This document shows positions 26,053 to 35,308 of a DNA stretch of 64,000 nt, in pieces. The DNA is from Maritalea sp051251695 (GTDB lineage: Bacteria > Pseudomonadota > Alphaproteobacteria > Rhizobiales > Devosiaceae). The notes under the pieces are model-generated. The model was not told where the DNA came from, made no database searches, and saw only the letters and a program-made list of their open reading frames with translations. The translations under genes were made by a program, and so were the position numbers. The stretch covers positions 62,001 to 126,000 of the forward strand of contig NZ_JBPOEU010000006.1 in NCBI RefSeq assembly GCF_051251695.1, in the 5' to 3' direction. Numbering within the stretch: the stretch's first letter is position 1; each line of letters begins with the position of its first letter.

Positions 26053-26964
26053 ATGGCGACACCACCGCTGCTGATATTGGGCAATGTAAACCCGGAGCTA
26101 ATTATCGGTACGCTGGCCGAGTGGCCTGAGTTTGAAAGCGAAACGATGATGACGCTGTCAAACTTGCGGGCTGGCGGGGCAGCGGGCAATACCGCTTTGG
26201 CCATGTCGGGGTTGGGCGTAGAACACCGTCTGATTGCTTCGGTGGGTGACGACCAATTGGGACGCTGGCTCAAAAATGAGTTTCAGCCCGGCACGTCAAG
26301 TTGGACGGCCACGCCTGAAAAAACGTCGATATCAATTACCATTGCTCATGAAAAGGGCCGAGTTTTCCTGACAACCAAGGGGCATTTATCGTCCGTTCCC
26401 GTTGATTCTATGCTGGATGCAATCCCACCAGCCACCTCGAGGTCCTCGTTCGCATTGGTTACCGGCACAAATCTAATGCCAGGGGTGACTGCGGGCATGG
26501 GGCAGCTATTGACTATGCTTACAGCCATGGGGTGGACTACGGTATTTGACCATGGTCGTCCGCCCGAAGGGTGGAACGAAGATACAATTTCGGTCTATCG
26601 ATCCTGGGCCCGTACAGCCGGCATCATTATCCTTTATGGCGCAGATCTATGTTCTGTGATGCAAATGGATGATGTCGATGCGGCAGAAAAAGCACTGGTA
26701 AGCACGTTAGAAGATCACCAAATTCTCGTTGTTTTGCACGGCCTGACACGTGTGAATGCCTTTTACCGCAACAAAAAAGCCACGGCGACCTGCGAAGAAG
26801 TTGTGTCTGACGATACAATCGGTTTTGGCGATATATTCAATGCCGGTTTCCTCAATTCATTTATGATGGGTGAAGGGTTGCAAACCGCCATTGAATCCGG
26901 CCTCACTGTTGCAACAATTGCGGTGGAAACGTCGCCGCGACTCTATGGTGTTTTCGTCGATTAA
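26053..26964 (+). CDS. PfkB-family carbohydrate kinase
   Basis: A 303-residue ribokinase-like kinase. It has the N-terminal sugar-binding region (NLRAGGAAGNTALAMSGLGV, IASVGDDQLGRWL) and the C-terminal catalytic motif SDDTIGFGDIFNAGFL, a variant of DTxGAGD with Phe in place of Ala; the catalytic Asp is retained. Substrate is unknown; a role with the downstream amino-sugar genes is possible, but a 261-base gap (26965-27225, no gene seen) separates it from the GntR gene. It is divergent from the OGT operon, with no strong ribosome-binding site visible. Confidence 0.85.
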   Translation: MATPPLLILGNVNPELIIGTLAEWPEFESETMMTLSNLRAGGAAGNTALAMSGLGVEHRLIASVGDDQLGRWLKNEFQPGTSSWTATPEKTSISITIAHEKGRVFLTTKGHLSSVPVDSMLDAIPPATSRSSFALVTGTNLMPGVTAGMGQLLTMLTAMGWTTVFDHGRPPEGWNEDTISVYRSWARTAGIIILYGADLCSVMQMDDVDAAEKALVSTLEDHQILVVLHGLTRVNAFYRNKKATATCEEVVSDDTIGFGDIFNAGFLNSFMMGEGLQTAIESGLTVATIAVETSPRLYGVFVD

Positions 26965-27225
26965 CGACCGGCATGTTGTTTGGCAAAACCCGAAAAAACA
27001 CTCCATCCACATACGCAGATTCTGCAATCTACCCCCTATTTTCGGCAGAACAAGGCCATAATCTTGCGAAATGCAGATTCAAATTACCGGTCTTTTATCC
27101 ATTGTTTTCAATCGATTGACATGAATTTATCGCAGTTTTGTGAATATCAAACGGGTCGTAGGTAACTTTTTGGTTGCAAAATGGTATCTTATTGGTTCTA
27201 TTTATAGCTGAGGGAGGCCTGTCTT

Positions 27226-28017
27226 ATGCAGCAGAATGCGCTAAGCGGTGAAAGTAATTGGGATCGGTTTGATCTGATGTCCGCAATTTTGCCATTGGCA
27301 GATAGTGGTGCGACGAAGTTGACCCCGATCTATAAGAAGTTGCACAGCGCTTTGAAGAACGCCATCGATCATGGTGTGCTTAGTGACGGCGATGAGTTGC
27401 CTTCTGAAAAACAACTTTCCAGTGCATTTGACATGCCTACAAATTCCGTTCGCCGCGCGCTTAAGATGTTGTCTGGCGAAGGGCTAATCGCCAAACAATC
27501 TGATGATACTTTATGCGTTAATGGCCGGTTGGCGGCGCCATTGTCCAAATCTGGCGGATTTACAAAGGACAATGCCCAAAACGGTCATGAAACACATTTC
27601 GACTTGTTGGGGTGCGCCGTCGGCGAACCAACAGCAAACGAAATCGATATGTTGGAATTAGCACCTGGTGAATTGGTGTCGCGCGTTCATCGCGTGCGGT
27701 TCAAGTCGGGTAAGGCTGTTTGTGTTGAACTGGCTTGCCTACCGGCTGACGTGCTTGAAAACATCACGGAATTTTCAGGGTCGCTTTACAGCTATTTGGA
27801 TGCACGCGGCTTAAAGCCAAGCCGCGGTGTTCAGCGGGTTCGTGCTGAACTTATGCCAAAATCTGCCGCACAGCATTTGGGCGTGTCGCCCGGTTCGGCA
27901 TGTCTGTTTGTTGAACAGCAAAGTTTTCTGCAATCGGGTGCTCCTATTGAATATGTGCAAACCCATTATCGGGGTGATGCATATGACTTTATTGTTGATA
28001 TTGAGGTGGGTGCCTAA
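27226..28017 (+). CDS. GntR-family regulator with UTRA domain (NagR-like)
   Basis: A 263-residue regulator. The winged helix-turn-helix spans about residues 25-95 (PIYKKLHSALKNAIDHGVL, LPSEKQLSSAFDMPTNSVRR) and a UTRA ligand domain follows (VSRVHRVRFKSGKAVCVELA to FVEQQSFLQSGAPIEYVQ). UTRA regulators of nagA operons typically bind GlcNAc-6-P or GlcN-6-P. The start has GGGAGG 12 bases upstream. Its stop overlaps the nagA start by one base, so it is the first gene of the operon it most likely controls. Confidence 0.92.
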   Translation: MQQNALSGESNWDRFDLMSAILPLADSGATKLTPIYKKLHSALKNAIDHGVLSDGDELPSEKQLSSAFDMPTNSVRRALKMLSGEGLIAKQSDDTLCVNGRLAAPLSKSGGFTKDNAQNGHETHFDLLGCAVGEPTANEIDMLELAPGELVSRVHRVRFKSGKAVCVELACLPADVLENITEFSGSLYSYLDARGLKPSRGVQRVRAELMPKSAAQHLGVSPGSACLFVEQQSFLQSGAPIEYVQTHYRGDAYDFIVDIEVGA

Positions 28018-29213
28018 TGGCGGACATTAGAGAGCCTGCAGTGCTTGACCATGCCACAACTAGTGTTGCGACGCTGTTGCGTAATGCCACGATTTTTGAC
28101 GGCGAAACATTTGTTCGCGATCACTCGGTTCTGGTCGAAAATGGCAAGGTTGTGTCAATCGCACCCGACAATGGCCAATCCCACGGCGCGCTGCTGGTCG
28201 AGGATTTGAAAGGGCAACTTCTGGTGCCCGGCTTTGTTGATGTTCAAGTCAATGGCGGCGGCGGCATCATGTTTAATGATGAGCAATCGCTCAACGCATT
28301 GAACACAATAGTTTCAGGGCACAGAAAATACGGCTCTACCACTTTGTTTCCTACCTTTATCACTGATAGTTTTGAGCGCATGCAAGCTGCAGCTCAAACG
28401 ATCAAAGAAGCTGTGAGTGCTGATTTGCCGGGCGTGCGCGGTGCGCATTTCGAAGGACCATATTTTTCCATGGCGCGGCGGGGTGTTCATGCCCAGCAGT
28501 ACATTCGATCTTTGGACGAGGGGGCTTTTGATCTGTTCACACAGGACGGACTTGGCGCTGTCATCGTCACGTTGGCCCCCGAAGAAGTCCCTAACGAATT
28601 TATTACTGCATTAAACGACGCTGGCGTTCGGGTATGCGTGGGTCATTCTAGCGCCACGTATGATCAAGCGAGCGCAGGTTTTGACGCGGGCATTTCTGGT
28701 GTGACCCATCTTTACAATGCCATGGCGCCGATGGAAAATCGGGAACCCGGCATTGTTGGCGCGGCCTATGATCGCGAAGAGATTTATTGTGGATTGATCG
28801 TTGATGGTCATCATTTGCACCATGCGACCGCCAGAACAGTAACGCGTTGCAAATCGACATCGCACATTATGTTGGTGACGGACGCTATGGCGACTGTTGG
28901 CTCAGACAAAAAGAGTTTCAACCTTTATGGCACAGAGATTTTTGCCGAAAATGGTCGTCTTGCTACTGCAGAAGGCCGTCTTGCTGGCTCAGATTTGAAC
29001 ATGATGGATGCTGTGCGCCTAACCCGTGATGAGTTGGGTGTGGAATTTGGTGAAGCGTTGCGTATGGCTTCACTTTATCCAGCAACCTTTATGGGTCTAG
29101 AAAACCAAATTGGTCGTATTGCACAAGGATATGACGCTGATTTTGCCCTGATCGACAGCGCGAGCGACAAAGTCGTTCGCACTTGGATCAAAGGTGAGGG
29201 AGCAGACAGCTAA
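28017..29213 (+). CDS. nagA: N-acetylglucosamine-6-phosphate deacetylase
   Basis: A 398-residue amidohydrolase that converts GlcNAc-6-phosphate to glucosamine-6-phosphate and acetate. Signatures in order: LLVPGFVDVQVNGGGGIMFN, GAHFEGPYFSMARRGVH with the metal-binding Glu, VCVGHSSATYDQA, GVTHLYNAMAPM, and LVTDAMATVG with the catalytic Asp. Length is normal. It is followed, with a one-base overlap, by a ROK kinase that could supply its substrate. No nagB deaminase is in the window. Confidence 0.96.
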   Translation: MADIREPAVLDHATTSVATLLRNATIFDGETFVRDHSVLVENGKVVSIAPDNGQSHGALLVEDLKGQLLVPGFVDVQVNGGGGIMFNDEQSLNALNTIVSGHRKYGSTTLFPTFITDSFERMQAAAQTIKEAVSADLPGVRGAHFEGPYFSMARRGVHAQQYIRSLDEGAFDLFTQDGLGAVIVTLAPEEVPNEFITALNDAGVRVCVGHSSATYDQASAGFDAGISGVTHLYNAMAPMENREPGIVGAAYDREEIYCGLIVDGHHLHHATARTVTRCKSTSHIMLVTDAMATVGSDKKSFNLYGTEIFAENGRLATAEGRLAGSDLNMMDAVRLTRDELGVEFGEALRMASLYPATFMGLENQIGRIAQGYDADFALIDSASDKVVRTWIKGEGADS

Positions 29214-30133
29214 TGCCTTATTGCTTTGACATAGGTGGCACTAACATTCGTTTCGGCATGCCGGAACGCGATGGTAATGTGCCGGTCATTGCATCGGTGG
29301 CCACGCCGACAAATTCACTTGCTGCCTTCGTTGATGCGGTGGCGAAATTGATTGAAACGCATGGCAACGGACGTCATCAATCGATTGCGATTTCTTTGAC
29401 TGGCGTTGTTCACCCTGAAACCCATAAAGTGCGGGTTGCCAATATTCCTGCGATTGATGGTACGGATATTGCCTTTGAACTGACCAAGAAAACCGGGCTG
29501 CCAGCCATTGTTGCTAACGATGCTGATTGTTTGGCATTGGCGGAAGCTAAGGTTGGCATTGCGAAAAACGCGCGCAATTTGTTTGCGATCGTTCTAGGAA
29601 CAGGTGTTGGCGGTGGCATTGTTATAGACGGACAAATTGTTTCCGGCAGCAATGGGGCCGCAGGCGAGTTCGGGCATGGCCCTGTTGTTGACCCAACGGC
29701 TGCGGGAACAATTCAAAGCATCGGGCATTTCAAATGCGGATGTGGTCAAATCGGTTGTCTTGATACTGTCGGCGGCGCACGCGGTCTTGAAAAAATCCAC
29801 ACGAAACTTACTGGGGAAGTTTCCTCAAGCGAAGAGATTGTTAAAGCGTGGCTTTCTGGCGATGACGCGGCAAGCAAAACTGTAGATGTTTGGTCTGAGA
29901 TTTTGGCCGGACCGATAGCGATGCTGGTCAACTTTTTAGGCCCAGAAATCATCCCAGTTGGCGGCGGGTTGGCCAATGCTGGCGCGCTTATTGCATTGTT
30001 GGATCAAAAAGTGCGCAACCGGACACTGTTCCCGCAAGAACACGCCCTTATTGTCCCCGCACAATTCTCAAAGAATGCTGGCTTGGTTGGTGCTGCTCAC
30101 CTTGTTGCCCCACAAATTCAAGGGGTGGCATAA
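29213..30133 (+). CDS. ROK-family sugar kinase, probable N-acetylglucosamine kinase
   Basis: A 306-residue kinase with the N-terminal phosphate motif FDIGGTNIRFG, the ATP-binding region VLGTGVGGGIVIDGQIV, EFGHGPVV, and the ROK zinc motif CGCGQIGCLDTVGG (three cysteines and the expected spacing). Neighbouring nagA points to GlcNAc as the substrate, which would be imported unphosphorylated by the ABC transporter of this cluster. Start and stop both overlap the neighbouring genes by one base. Confidence 0.9.
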   Translation: MPYCFDIGGTNIRFGMPERDGNVPVIASVATPTNSLAAFVDAVAKLIETHGNGRHQSIAISLTGVVHPETHKVRVANIPAIDGTDIAFELTKKTGLPAIVANDADCLALAEAKVGIAKNARNLFAIVLGTGVGGGIVIDGQIVSGSNGAAGEFGHGPVVDPTAAGTIQSIGHFKCGCGQIGCLDTVGGARGLEKIHTKLTGEVSSSEEIVKAWLSGDDAASKTVDVWSEILAGPIAMLVNFLGPEIIPVGGGLANAGALIALLDQKVRNRTLFPQEHALIVPAQFSKNAGLVGAAHLVAPQIQGVA

Positions 30134-30882
30134 TGAGCAAAATCACTCTTGAAGTCTGTGTGGATAGCCTTGCGTCGCTCAAAGCGGCCAAGGATGGTGG
30201 CGCCGACCGCATCGAACTTTGCGCTGCCCTAAGCGAGGGTGGTTTAACCCCAAGCGCGGGCTTTATGCGCGCAGCAAAAGAACTCGGCATTTCAACACAC
30301 GCAATGATCCGGCCGCGCGGCGGCGATTTTTGCTATTCAGCGCAAGAATTGCAACTCATGCTCCAAGATATAGAGTATGCCACACAGGTTGGGCTTGATG
30401 GCGTTGTAGTAGGCGCATCACTTGAAAATGACCAACTAGACCTTGTTGCTTTGGAGCAGTTGCGGTTAGCGGCTGGGCAGATGGAATGCACCCTTCATCG
30501 CGCCATTGATCTCACGCCAAATCCCGTTGCTGCTGTGGAGCAAGTCATTGAAATTGGCTTCACCCGGATATTGACGTCTGGTGGCAAAAAAACGGCCACA
30601 GATGGCGCGAAAACCATTGCCGAAATGAACGACATTTCCGCTGGACGTATTCAAATTATGCCTGGCTCTGGCATCAGTTCACAAAATGCTGTTTCTATTT
30701 TGAATATCACCAACGCGAATGCGCTGCACGCGTCTTGTTCTAAGTGGAGCACAACAGCTTCTGAGCAAGCGATTGCGATGGGTTTTGCGCATGAAAATGG
30801 CGCACGCGAAACAAGCGTCGACACGGTAAAAACGTTGCGTAAAACTGTTGATTCTTTTGTACGGGAGGCAGCTTATGTTTAG
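30133..30882 (+). CDS. cutC: CutC-family TIM-barrel protein
   Basis: A 249-residue protein of the CutC family, named for copper homeostasis in E. coli. Motifs: LEVCVDSLASLKAAKDGGAD, RIELCAALSEGGLTPSAGFM, AMIRPRGGDFCYS, LHRAIDLTPNP and ILTSGGKKTATDG. No copper-related gene lies nearby. It is translationally coupled to the ROK kinase inside an amino-sugar catabolic operon, so a metabolic role in sugar breakdown deserves consideration. The family assignment is firm; the role is open. Confidence 0.93.
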   Translation: MSKITLEVCVDSLASLKAAKDGGADRIELCAALSEGGLTPSAGFMRAAKELGISTHAMIRPRGGDFCYSAQELQLMLQDIEYATQVGLDGVVVGASLENDQLDLVALEQLRLAAGQMECTLHRAIDLTPNPVAAVEQVIEIGFTRILTSGGKKTATDGAKTIAEMNDISAGRIQIMPGSGISSQNAVSILNITNANALHASCSKWSTTASEQAIAMGFAHENGARETSVDTVKTLRKTVDSFVREAAYV

Positions 30883-30986
30883 CGCCCCTGCAATCCGAAT
30901 TGGACAGGTTTTTGCGGGCCTGTCTGCGAAATTCCGCGAAAATGAAAATAAATTTCATAAATTCACTTCTTTAGACGTCAAATTCG

Positions 30987-31015
30987 TTGACCATGGGAAA
31001 AATATGGCACAATAT
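30987..31015 (+). promoter_or_regulatory. Candidate promoter of the second ABC transporter operon
   Basis: TTGACC and CAATAT separated by 17 bp, in the 174-base gap after cutC and 42 bases before the ATG at 31057. The AT-rich sequence just upstream (30940-30965, with AAATAAATTTC-like repeats) could hold an operator. Prediction only. Confidence 0.5.
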
Positions 31016-31056
31016 GAGAAAATAAATTACATGTTGTGTCTTGGGAGGTCAGCCAC

Positions 31057-32256
31057 ATGATGAGAATTGGTATAGTCGGGCTCGGCTACCGTCTGGGCTA
31101 TTTGGCTCAGGTCATTGGGCAGACTCAAAAAGACGTGGAATTTGTCGGCTATGTCGACCCATCACCCGCTGGTTTGCCATTGGTTACTGGCGAGGGTGTT
31201 GAAGGTCTGAGCATCGATAAATCGGTGTTGCAGTCGTTCAATCCGGGCCGTCAATTTGACAGTCTTGAGCAAATGATTGAAGAGGGAAATCTTGATCTAT
31301 TGATGATCGGTTCCCCAAACCACATGCACCTCGAGCACATCCGCATTGCTATTGAAGCTGGTGTGAAAACCTTCACCGAAAAACCGGTCGTAACGACCGA
31401 AGCAGACACATTTGAGTTGCTCGATTTGTTGGCCAAACACGGCGGAAATACAGATCAGTTGATGATTGGTCTTGTCCTACGCTACGCACCTCTTTACCGC
31501 GACTTGATCAAGGCGCGTGACGAAGGTGTTTTGGGTGATATTGCTTCTATCGAGGCAGCTGAACATATCGCGCCATATCATGGTGGATTTTTCATGCGTG
31601 ACTGGCGTCGTCACTCGAAATATTCGGGTGGCTTTATGTTGGAAAAATGCTGTCACGATATCGATCTTTATAACGGTCTTGTTGGAAGTCGCCCGATCCG
31701 CGTTGCAAGTTTTGGTGGTCGCAAGAGCTTTGTGCCGGCGCGCGAAACTGAAAATGATGTGGCTGTCTACCAATCCAAACCGTCTGGCTGGATGGGTTCG
31801 GATAAAGTGTTCAGTGGCGATGGAGATATCATCGACTATCAAACGGCCATTATCGAATATGAAGGTGGCGAGAACTTATGTTTTCACACCAACATGAACG
31901 TGCCAGATGAATTCCGTCGGTTTGCTGTCATTGGCTCAAAAGGCATGGCAGAGGGTGACTTTATTCGAAATTTCTTTAAGCTAACGGACGCTAAGTCGCG
32001 TGAAACGCTTGAAGATAAGAGTTATGCCGTATCCGATCTGTCGGCCCATTACGGAGCTGACGAACAAATGATCGCTGACATTTTTGCACACATTAGAGAT
32101 GGTGTTGCATTGCCTGTGTCCATTTTGGATGGACTCGCAGCAGGCCTAACAGCGATTAAACTTGATGAAGCCCGTCATTCGCGCCAGGTCTTGGACCTTA
32201 CGGCGATGTGGGCAAGGTTTGACAATTTTAACCTGCGTAATGGGGAGGTTGCATAA
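31057..32256 (+). CDS. Gfo/Idh/MocA-family oxidoreductase
   Basis: A 399-residue NAD(P)-dependent oxidoreductase. The Rossmann motif is IGIVGLGYRLGYLA, the EKP motif is FTEKPVV, and LEKCCHDIDLYNGLVGSRPI holds the conserved catalytic-region histidine/aspartate. I start at the ATG at 31057, 8 bases after GGGAGG; an adjacent ATG at 31060 is equivalent. It is immediately followed by the permease gene (stop and start abut), so it belongs to the transporter operon and may oxidise or interconvert the imported amino sugar or a glycoside of it. Confidence 0.9.
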   Translation: MMRIGIVGLGYRLGYLAQVIGQTQKDVEFVGYVDPSPAGLPLVTGEGVEGLSIDKSVLQSFNPGRQFDSLEQMIEEGNLDLLMIGSPNHMHLEHIRIAIEAGVKTFTEKPVVTTEADTFELLDLLAKHGGNTDQLMIGLVLRYAPLYRDLIKARDEGVLGDIASIEAAEHIAPYHGGFFMRDWRRHSKYSGGFMLEKCCHDIDLYNGLVGSRPIRVASFGGRKSFVPARETENDVAVYQSKPSGWMGSDKVFSGDGDIIDYQTAIIEYEGGENLCFHTNMNVPDEFRRFAVIGSKGMAEGDFIRNFFKLTDAKSRETLEDKSYAVSDLSAHYGADEQMIADIFAHIRDGVALPVSILDGLAAGLTAIKLDEARHSRQVLDLTAMWARFDNFNLRNGEVA

Positions 32257-33153
32257 ATGCAATCACTTGGGGGACGCCCAAACATATTTCCATACCTGCT
32301 TCTGCTGCCAGCGCTGATTATCACGCTGTTCATCGTCGCATGGCCTTTGGCGGAAACAGTTCGGCTGTCCTTCACAGATGCATCATTGAAGCCGGTAACG
32401 AACTATATTGGGTTTGAGAACTACGAGAAGATCTTTGCGAAGAACTTCCCTGAAGTTATCGCGCGGACCTTTTATTGGATGGGGCTTTCTGTAACATTCA
32501 AAATGGTCGTCGGCGTTGCCGGGGCAATGTTGCTCAACTCTGCCATTACGGGCCGTGGATTTTTCCGCCTGTTGGTTATGCCACCCTGGATTGTGCCGAT
32601 TGCGATTGGCGTGTTCATGTGGCGCTGGATGTATAATGGCCAATTCGGCATGATTTCTGGTGTTGCACAACATCTAGGTATTTTGTCGGGACCGTTTGAG
32701 TTCTTGGCCACCCGAGACGCTGCCTTTTATTCAACCATCGTCACCGATGTTTGGGTAGGCACCCCAATGGTCACAATTTACTTGCTTGCTGCCATGCAGT
32801 CTATTTCCTCCGATCTTCATGAGGCTGCATGGGTTGATGGGGCGAGCCGGATGTACCGGTTCCGCCGCATCACGTTACCTTTGATCATGCCTGCGGTTGC
32901 CACCATGGGTCTACTGTCAGCAATTTGGACATTCAACTCTTTCGATATCATTTGGATTTTGACCGAGGGCGGACCACGTAACGCAACAACGACAATGATC
33001 ATCGACACCTACAAAACAGCGATCTCTCGCTTCAAATATGGTGAAGGCGCAGCACGTGCTGTGATGATTGTGATCTTCTTATCCTCATTCGCCGGGTTCT
33101 ATTTCTACATGATCTCGCGCTTTGCAAAACGGAGCATTGGCAATGATAAATAA
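32257..33153 (+). CDS. Carbohydrate ABC transporter permease (MalF-like)
   Basis: A 298-residue inner-membrane permease of a CUT1 importer with about six helices (first: LLLLPALIITLFIVAWPLAE). The EAA loop is DLHEAAWVDGASRMYRFRR and contacts the ATPase. GGGGAGG precedes the start at 32257. It overlaps the next permease gene by 11 bases. Context with nagA and a GlcNAc-type kinase suggests an amino sugar or chitooligosaccharide substrate. Confidence 0.94.
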   Translation: MQSLGGRPNIFPYLLLLPALIITLFIVAWPLAETVRLSFTDASLKPVTNYIGFENYEKIFAKNFPEVIARTFYWMGLSVTFKMVVGVAGAMLLNSAITGRGFFRLLVMPPWIVPIAIGVFMWRWMYNGQFGMISGVAQHLGILSGPFEFLATRDAAFYSTIVTDVWVGTPMVTIYLLAAMQSISSDLHEAAWVDGASRMYRFRRITLPLIMPAVATMGLLSAIWTFNSFDIIWILTEGGPRNATTTMIIDTYKTAISRFKYGEGAARAVMIVIFLSSFAGFYFYMISRFAKRSIGNDK

Positions 33154-33985
33154 GTATAAATGGTGGGAAAAAGTTGGCATTTATGCCGGCATCGTGATTT
33201 TCCTAAGTTTCACGCTTGCGCCTTTTGTGGAAGCATTTCTCGTATCCTTGCGCCCGTTGAACAAGATCAACTCTGTGCCCTACAAAGTCATCACAGAAGG
33301 CATGAGCTTTAACGCCTATATTACAATGTGGAACAGTGTGCCTAAGCTTTGGCTCTATATGTTCAACAGTTTCTTTGTGGCGACAGCGGTTACCTTCATC
33401 GCATTGTTTGCGGTCATTCCTGCTGCTTGGGCGTTTGCGCGATTTGAGTTTAAAGGACGCGATGCGTTCCTTGGCGGTTTCCTTGCCATCAACATGGTTG
33501 GCGGCGCGGTGCTGATTATCCCATTGTTCAAACTCATGCTCGCGTTGGGCTTGTTGAACACTTATTGGGCAATGATCATTCCAGGGGCTGCATTTTTGAT
33601 CCCAACCGGTATCTGGTTGCTGCGTTCTTACTTGATGAAAATTCCACGCGAGCTGGAAGAAGCGGCTTGGGTCGATGGCGCATCACGCCTCTATATCTTG
33701 CGTCGCGTGATTATTCCTATCGCAATGCCCGGCATTGTGGTGGTGGCGATTGCGACCTTTATTGGCGCTTATGCACAACAGTTCTTGTTCGCTCTAACGT
33801 TCAATTCATCGAGCGATCTTAATCCACTACCTGTGGGTATTTATCAGTTCTTTGGTCGTCAAACAGTTCTTTGGAACGAGTTGATGGCTGCGAGTTTGGT
33901 CGGCATCTTGCCAGTGTTGATCATCTACATCTTCCTCCAGCGCTATATCATCGCTGGCCTAACTGCAGGCGCGGTGAAGGAGTAG
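33143..33985 (+). CDS. Carbohydrate ABC transporter permease (MalG-like)
   Basis: A 280-residue inner-membrane permease, second subunit of the importer. The EAA loop is ELEEAAWVDGASRLYILRR and the C-terminus, IIAGLTAGAVKE, is typical of MalG-type subunits. I start at the ATG at 33143 (MINKYKWWEK), with GGAG upstream; an in-frame longer start inside the previous gene adds seven residues. Translation is coupled to the MalF-like gene by overlap. Confidence 0.94.
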   Translation: MINKYKWWEKVGIYAGIVIFLSFTLAPFVEAFLVSLRPLNKINSVPYKVITEGMSFNAYITMWNSVPKLWLYMFNSFFVATAVTFIALFAVIPAAWAFARFEFKGRDAFLGGFLAINMVGGAVLIIPLFKLMLALGLLNTYWAMIIPGAAFLIPTGIWLLRSYLMKIPRELEEAAWVDGASRLYILRRVIIPIAMPGIVVVAIATFIGAYAQQFLFALTFNSSSDLNPLPVGIYQFFGRQTVLWNELMAASLVGILPVLIIYIFLQRYIIAGLTAGAVKE

Positions 33986-34025
33986 GAGGGATGTTACTAT
34001 CTTGGCAATCAAAAGGGAGTTCACA

Positions 34026-35234
34026 ATGAAACTTGCAAAATTAATGCTTGGCGGTGCGGTACTACTTACTGCTGTGTCTGGAGCATATGCTGAAGACAAA
34101 ATGCTGCACATGATCCAGTGTGGCGACAATACTTGGGGTGGCGATTTCGCAGAAGCTCACATGGCTGAGTGGGAAACTGCTAACCCAGGTTACAAAATCA
34201 ATCTTGAGTATGTTCCTTGGGGACAGTGTCAAGATAAAGCCACGACTTTGGCTTCTGCGGGTAACCCACCAGCACTTGCTTACATGGGTTCACGTACGCT
34301 TAAGCAATTGTCATCAAACGGCTTGATCGTTTCTCTTGACTACACCGATGAAGAAAAAGCAACGTACGCTGCGCCTGTTCTTGGAACAGTTACAGCAGAC
34401 GGCAAAATTTGGGGTGCACCACGTGCGTTCTCAACAAAAGCTCTTTATTGGAACAAAGATTTGTTCAAAGCTGCTGGCCTAGATCCAGAAGCTGGTCCAA
34501 AGACTTGGGACGAAATGTATAACGCTGCCGCAGCGATTAAAGAAAAAACTGACGCTGATGGCTTCGGTATTGCTGCTGCGTCATTTGACAACACCATGCA
34601 CCAGTTCATGAACTACGTGTACACAAATGGTGGTGAAGTGATCAACTCAGACGGTGAGATCGTATTTAACTCACCAAACAACGTTGAAGCACTTGAGTTC
34701 TACGGCAAAATGGCAACGGTTGCTCAACCTGGTCCAGTTGCTTATGACCGTGCGAAACTTACACCATTGATGGTTGAAGGCCGCATCGGCATGTATATCG
34801 ATGGTCCTTGGGCACGTGCTCGTCTAGCTGACATCAACTTTGGTGTGACAGGCGTTCCAGCTGGTCCAAAAGGTGGTGCTGGTACATTGTTGATCACTGA
34901 CTCATTGGCAGTGTTTGCAAATTCTGGTGTTGAAGCTCAAGCTGTTGATTTGGCTAAGTTCCTAACGAACCCAGAAAACCAGTTTGCGTTCGAACAAGCT
35001 GCTGGCCTTACACCACTACGTAATGTTGCTGGTGTTGCTGACATGGTAGCGGAAGACCCAACTTGGTCTGCGTTCCTTGACACAATCCCAACAGGTGGTC
35101 CAGAGCCTTTCGTAACTGATTACATTGGTCTTCAGGACGTTATCAACGAAGCAATCCAAGCCGTTATCTTGGGTGAAGCTACTGCTGCTGATGCTGTTGC
35201 TGAAGCTGCTGAAGCACTTGAAGAATACAAATAA
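34026..35234 (+). CDS. Periplasmic sugar-binding protein of CUT1 ABC transporter
   Basis: A 402-residue solute-binding protein (family 1) with a signal peptide (MKLAKLMLGGAVLLTAVSGAYA, cleavage after AYA). Ligand-domain motifs include MAEWETANPGYKINLEYVPW, GAPRAFSTKALYWNKDLF and MVEGRIGMYIDGPWARARL. AAGGGAG precedes the ATG at 34026; a start 24 bases upstream is less likely. Codons are biased towards GCT, GGT and GTT compared with neighbours, as expected for a very highly expressed protein. A hairpin after the stop may help set its level above that of the other subunits. Confidence 0.93.
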   Translation: MKLAKLMLGGAVLLTAVSGAYAEDKMLHMIQCGDNTWGGDFAEAHMAEWETANPGYKINLEYVPWGQCQDKATTLASAGNPPALAYMGSRTLKQLSSNGLIVSLDYTDEEKATYAAPVLGTVTADGKIWGAPRAFSTKALYWNKDLFKAAGLDPEAGPKTWDEMYNAAAAIKEKTDADGFGIAAASFDNTMHQFMNYVYTNGGEVINSDGEIVFNSPNNVEALEFYGKMATVAQPGPVAYDRAKLTPLMVEGRIGMYIDGPWARARLADINFGVTGVPAGPKGGAGTLLITDSLAVFANSGVEAQAVDLAKFLTNPENQFAFEQAAGLTPLRNVAGVADMVAEDPTWSAFLDTIPTGGPEPFVTDYIGLQDVINEAIQAVILGEATAADAVAEAAEALEEYK

Positions 35235-35245
35235 GCAAAACCTAG

Positions 35246-35277
35246 TGAGATCCGGCCCATCCGGGTCGGGTCTCACC
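35246..35277 (+). promoter_or_regulatory. Intercistronic stem-loop after binding-protein gene
   Basis: A long, imperfect GC-rich inverted repeat: GTGAGATCCGGCCC pairs with GGGTCGGGTCTCAC around a 4-base loop. No T tract follows. It sits 11 bases after the binding-protein stop and before the ATPase gene, so it may protect upstream mRNA or attenuate transcription into the ATPase gene. Confidence 0.8.
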
Positions 35278-35308
35278 CTTGAAATTTAAGTGAACGGGGA
35301 GAACGGCC

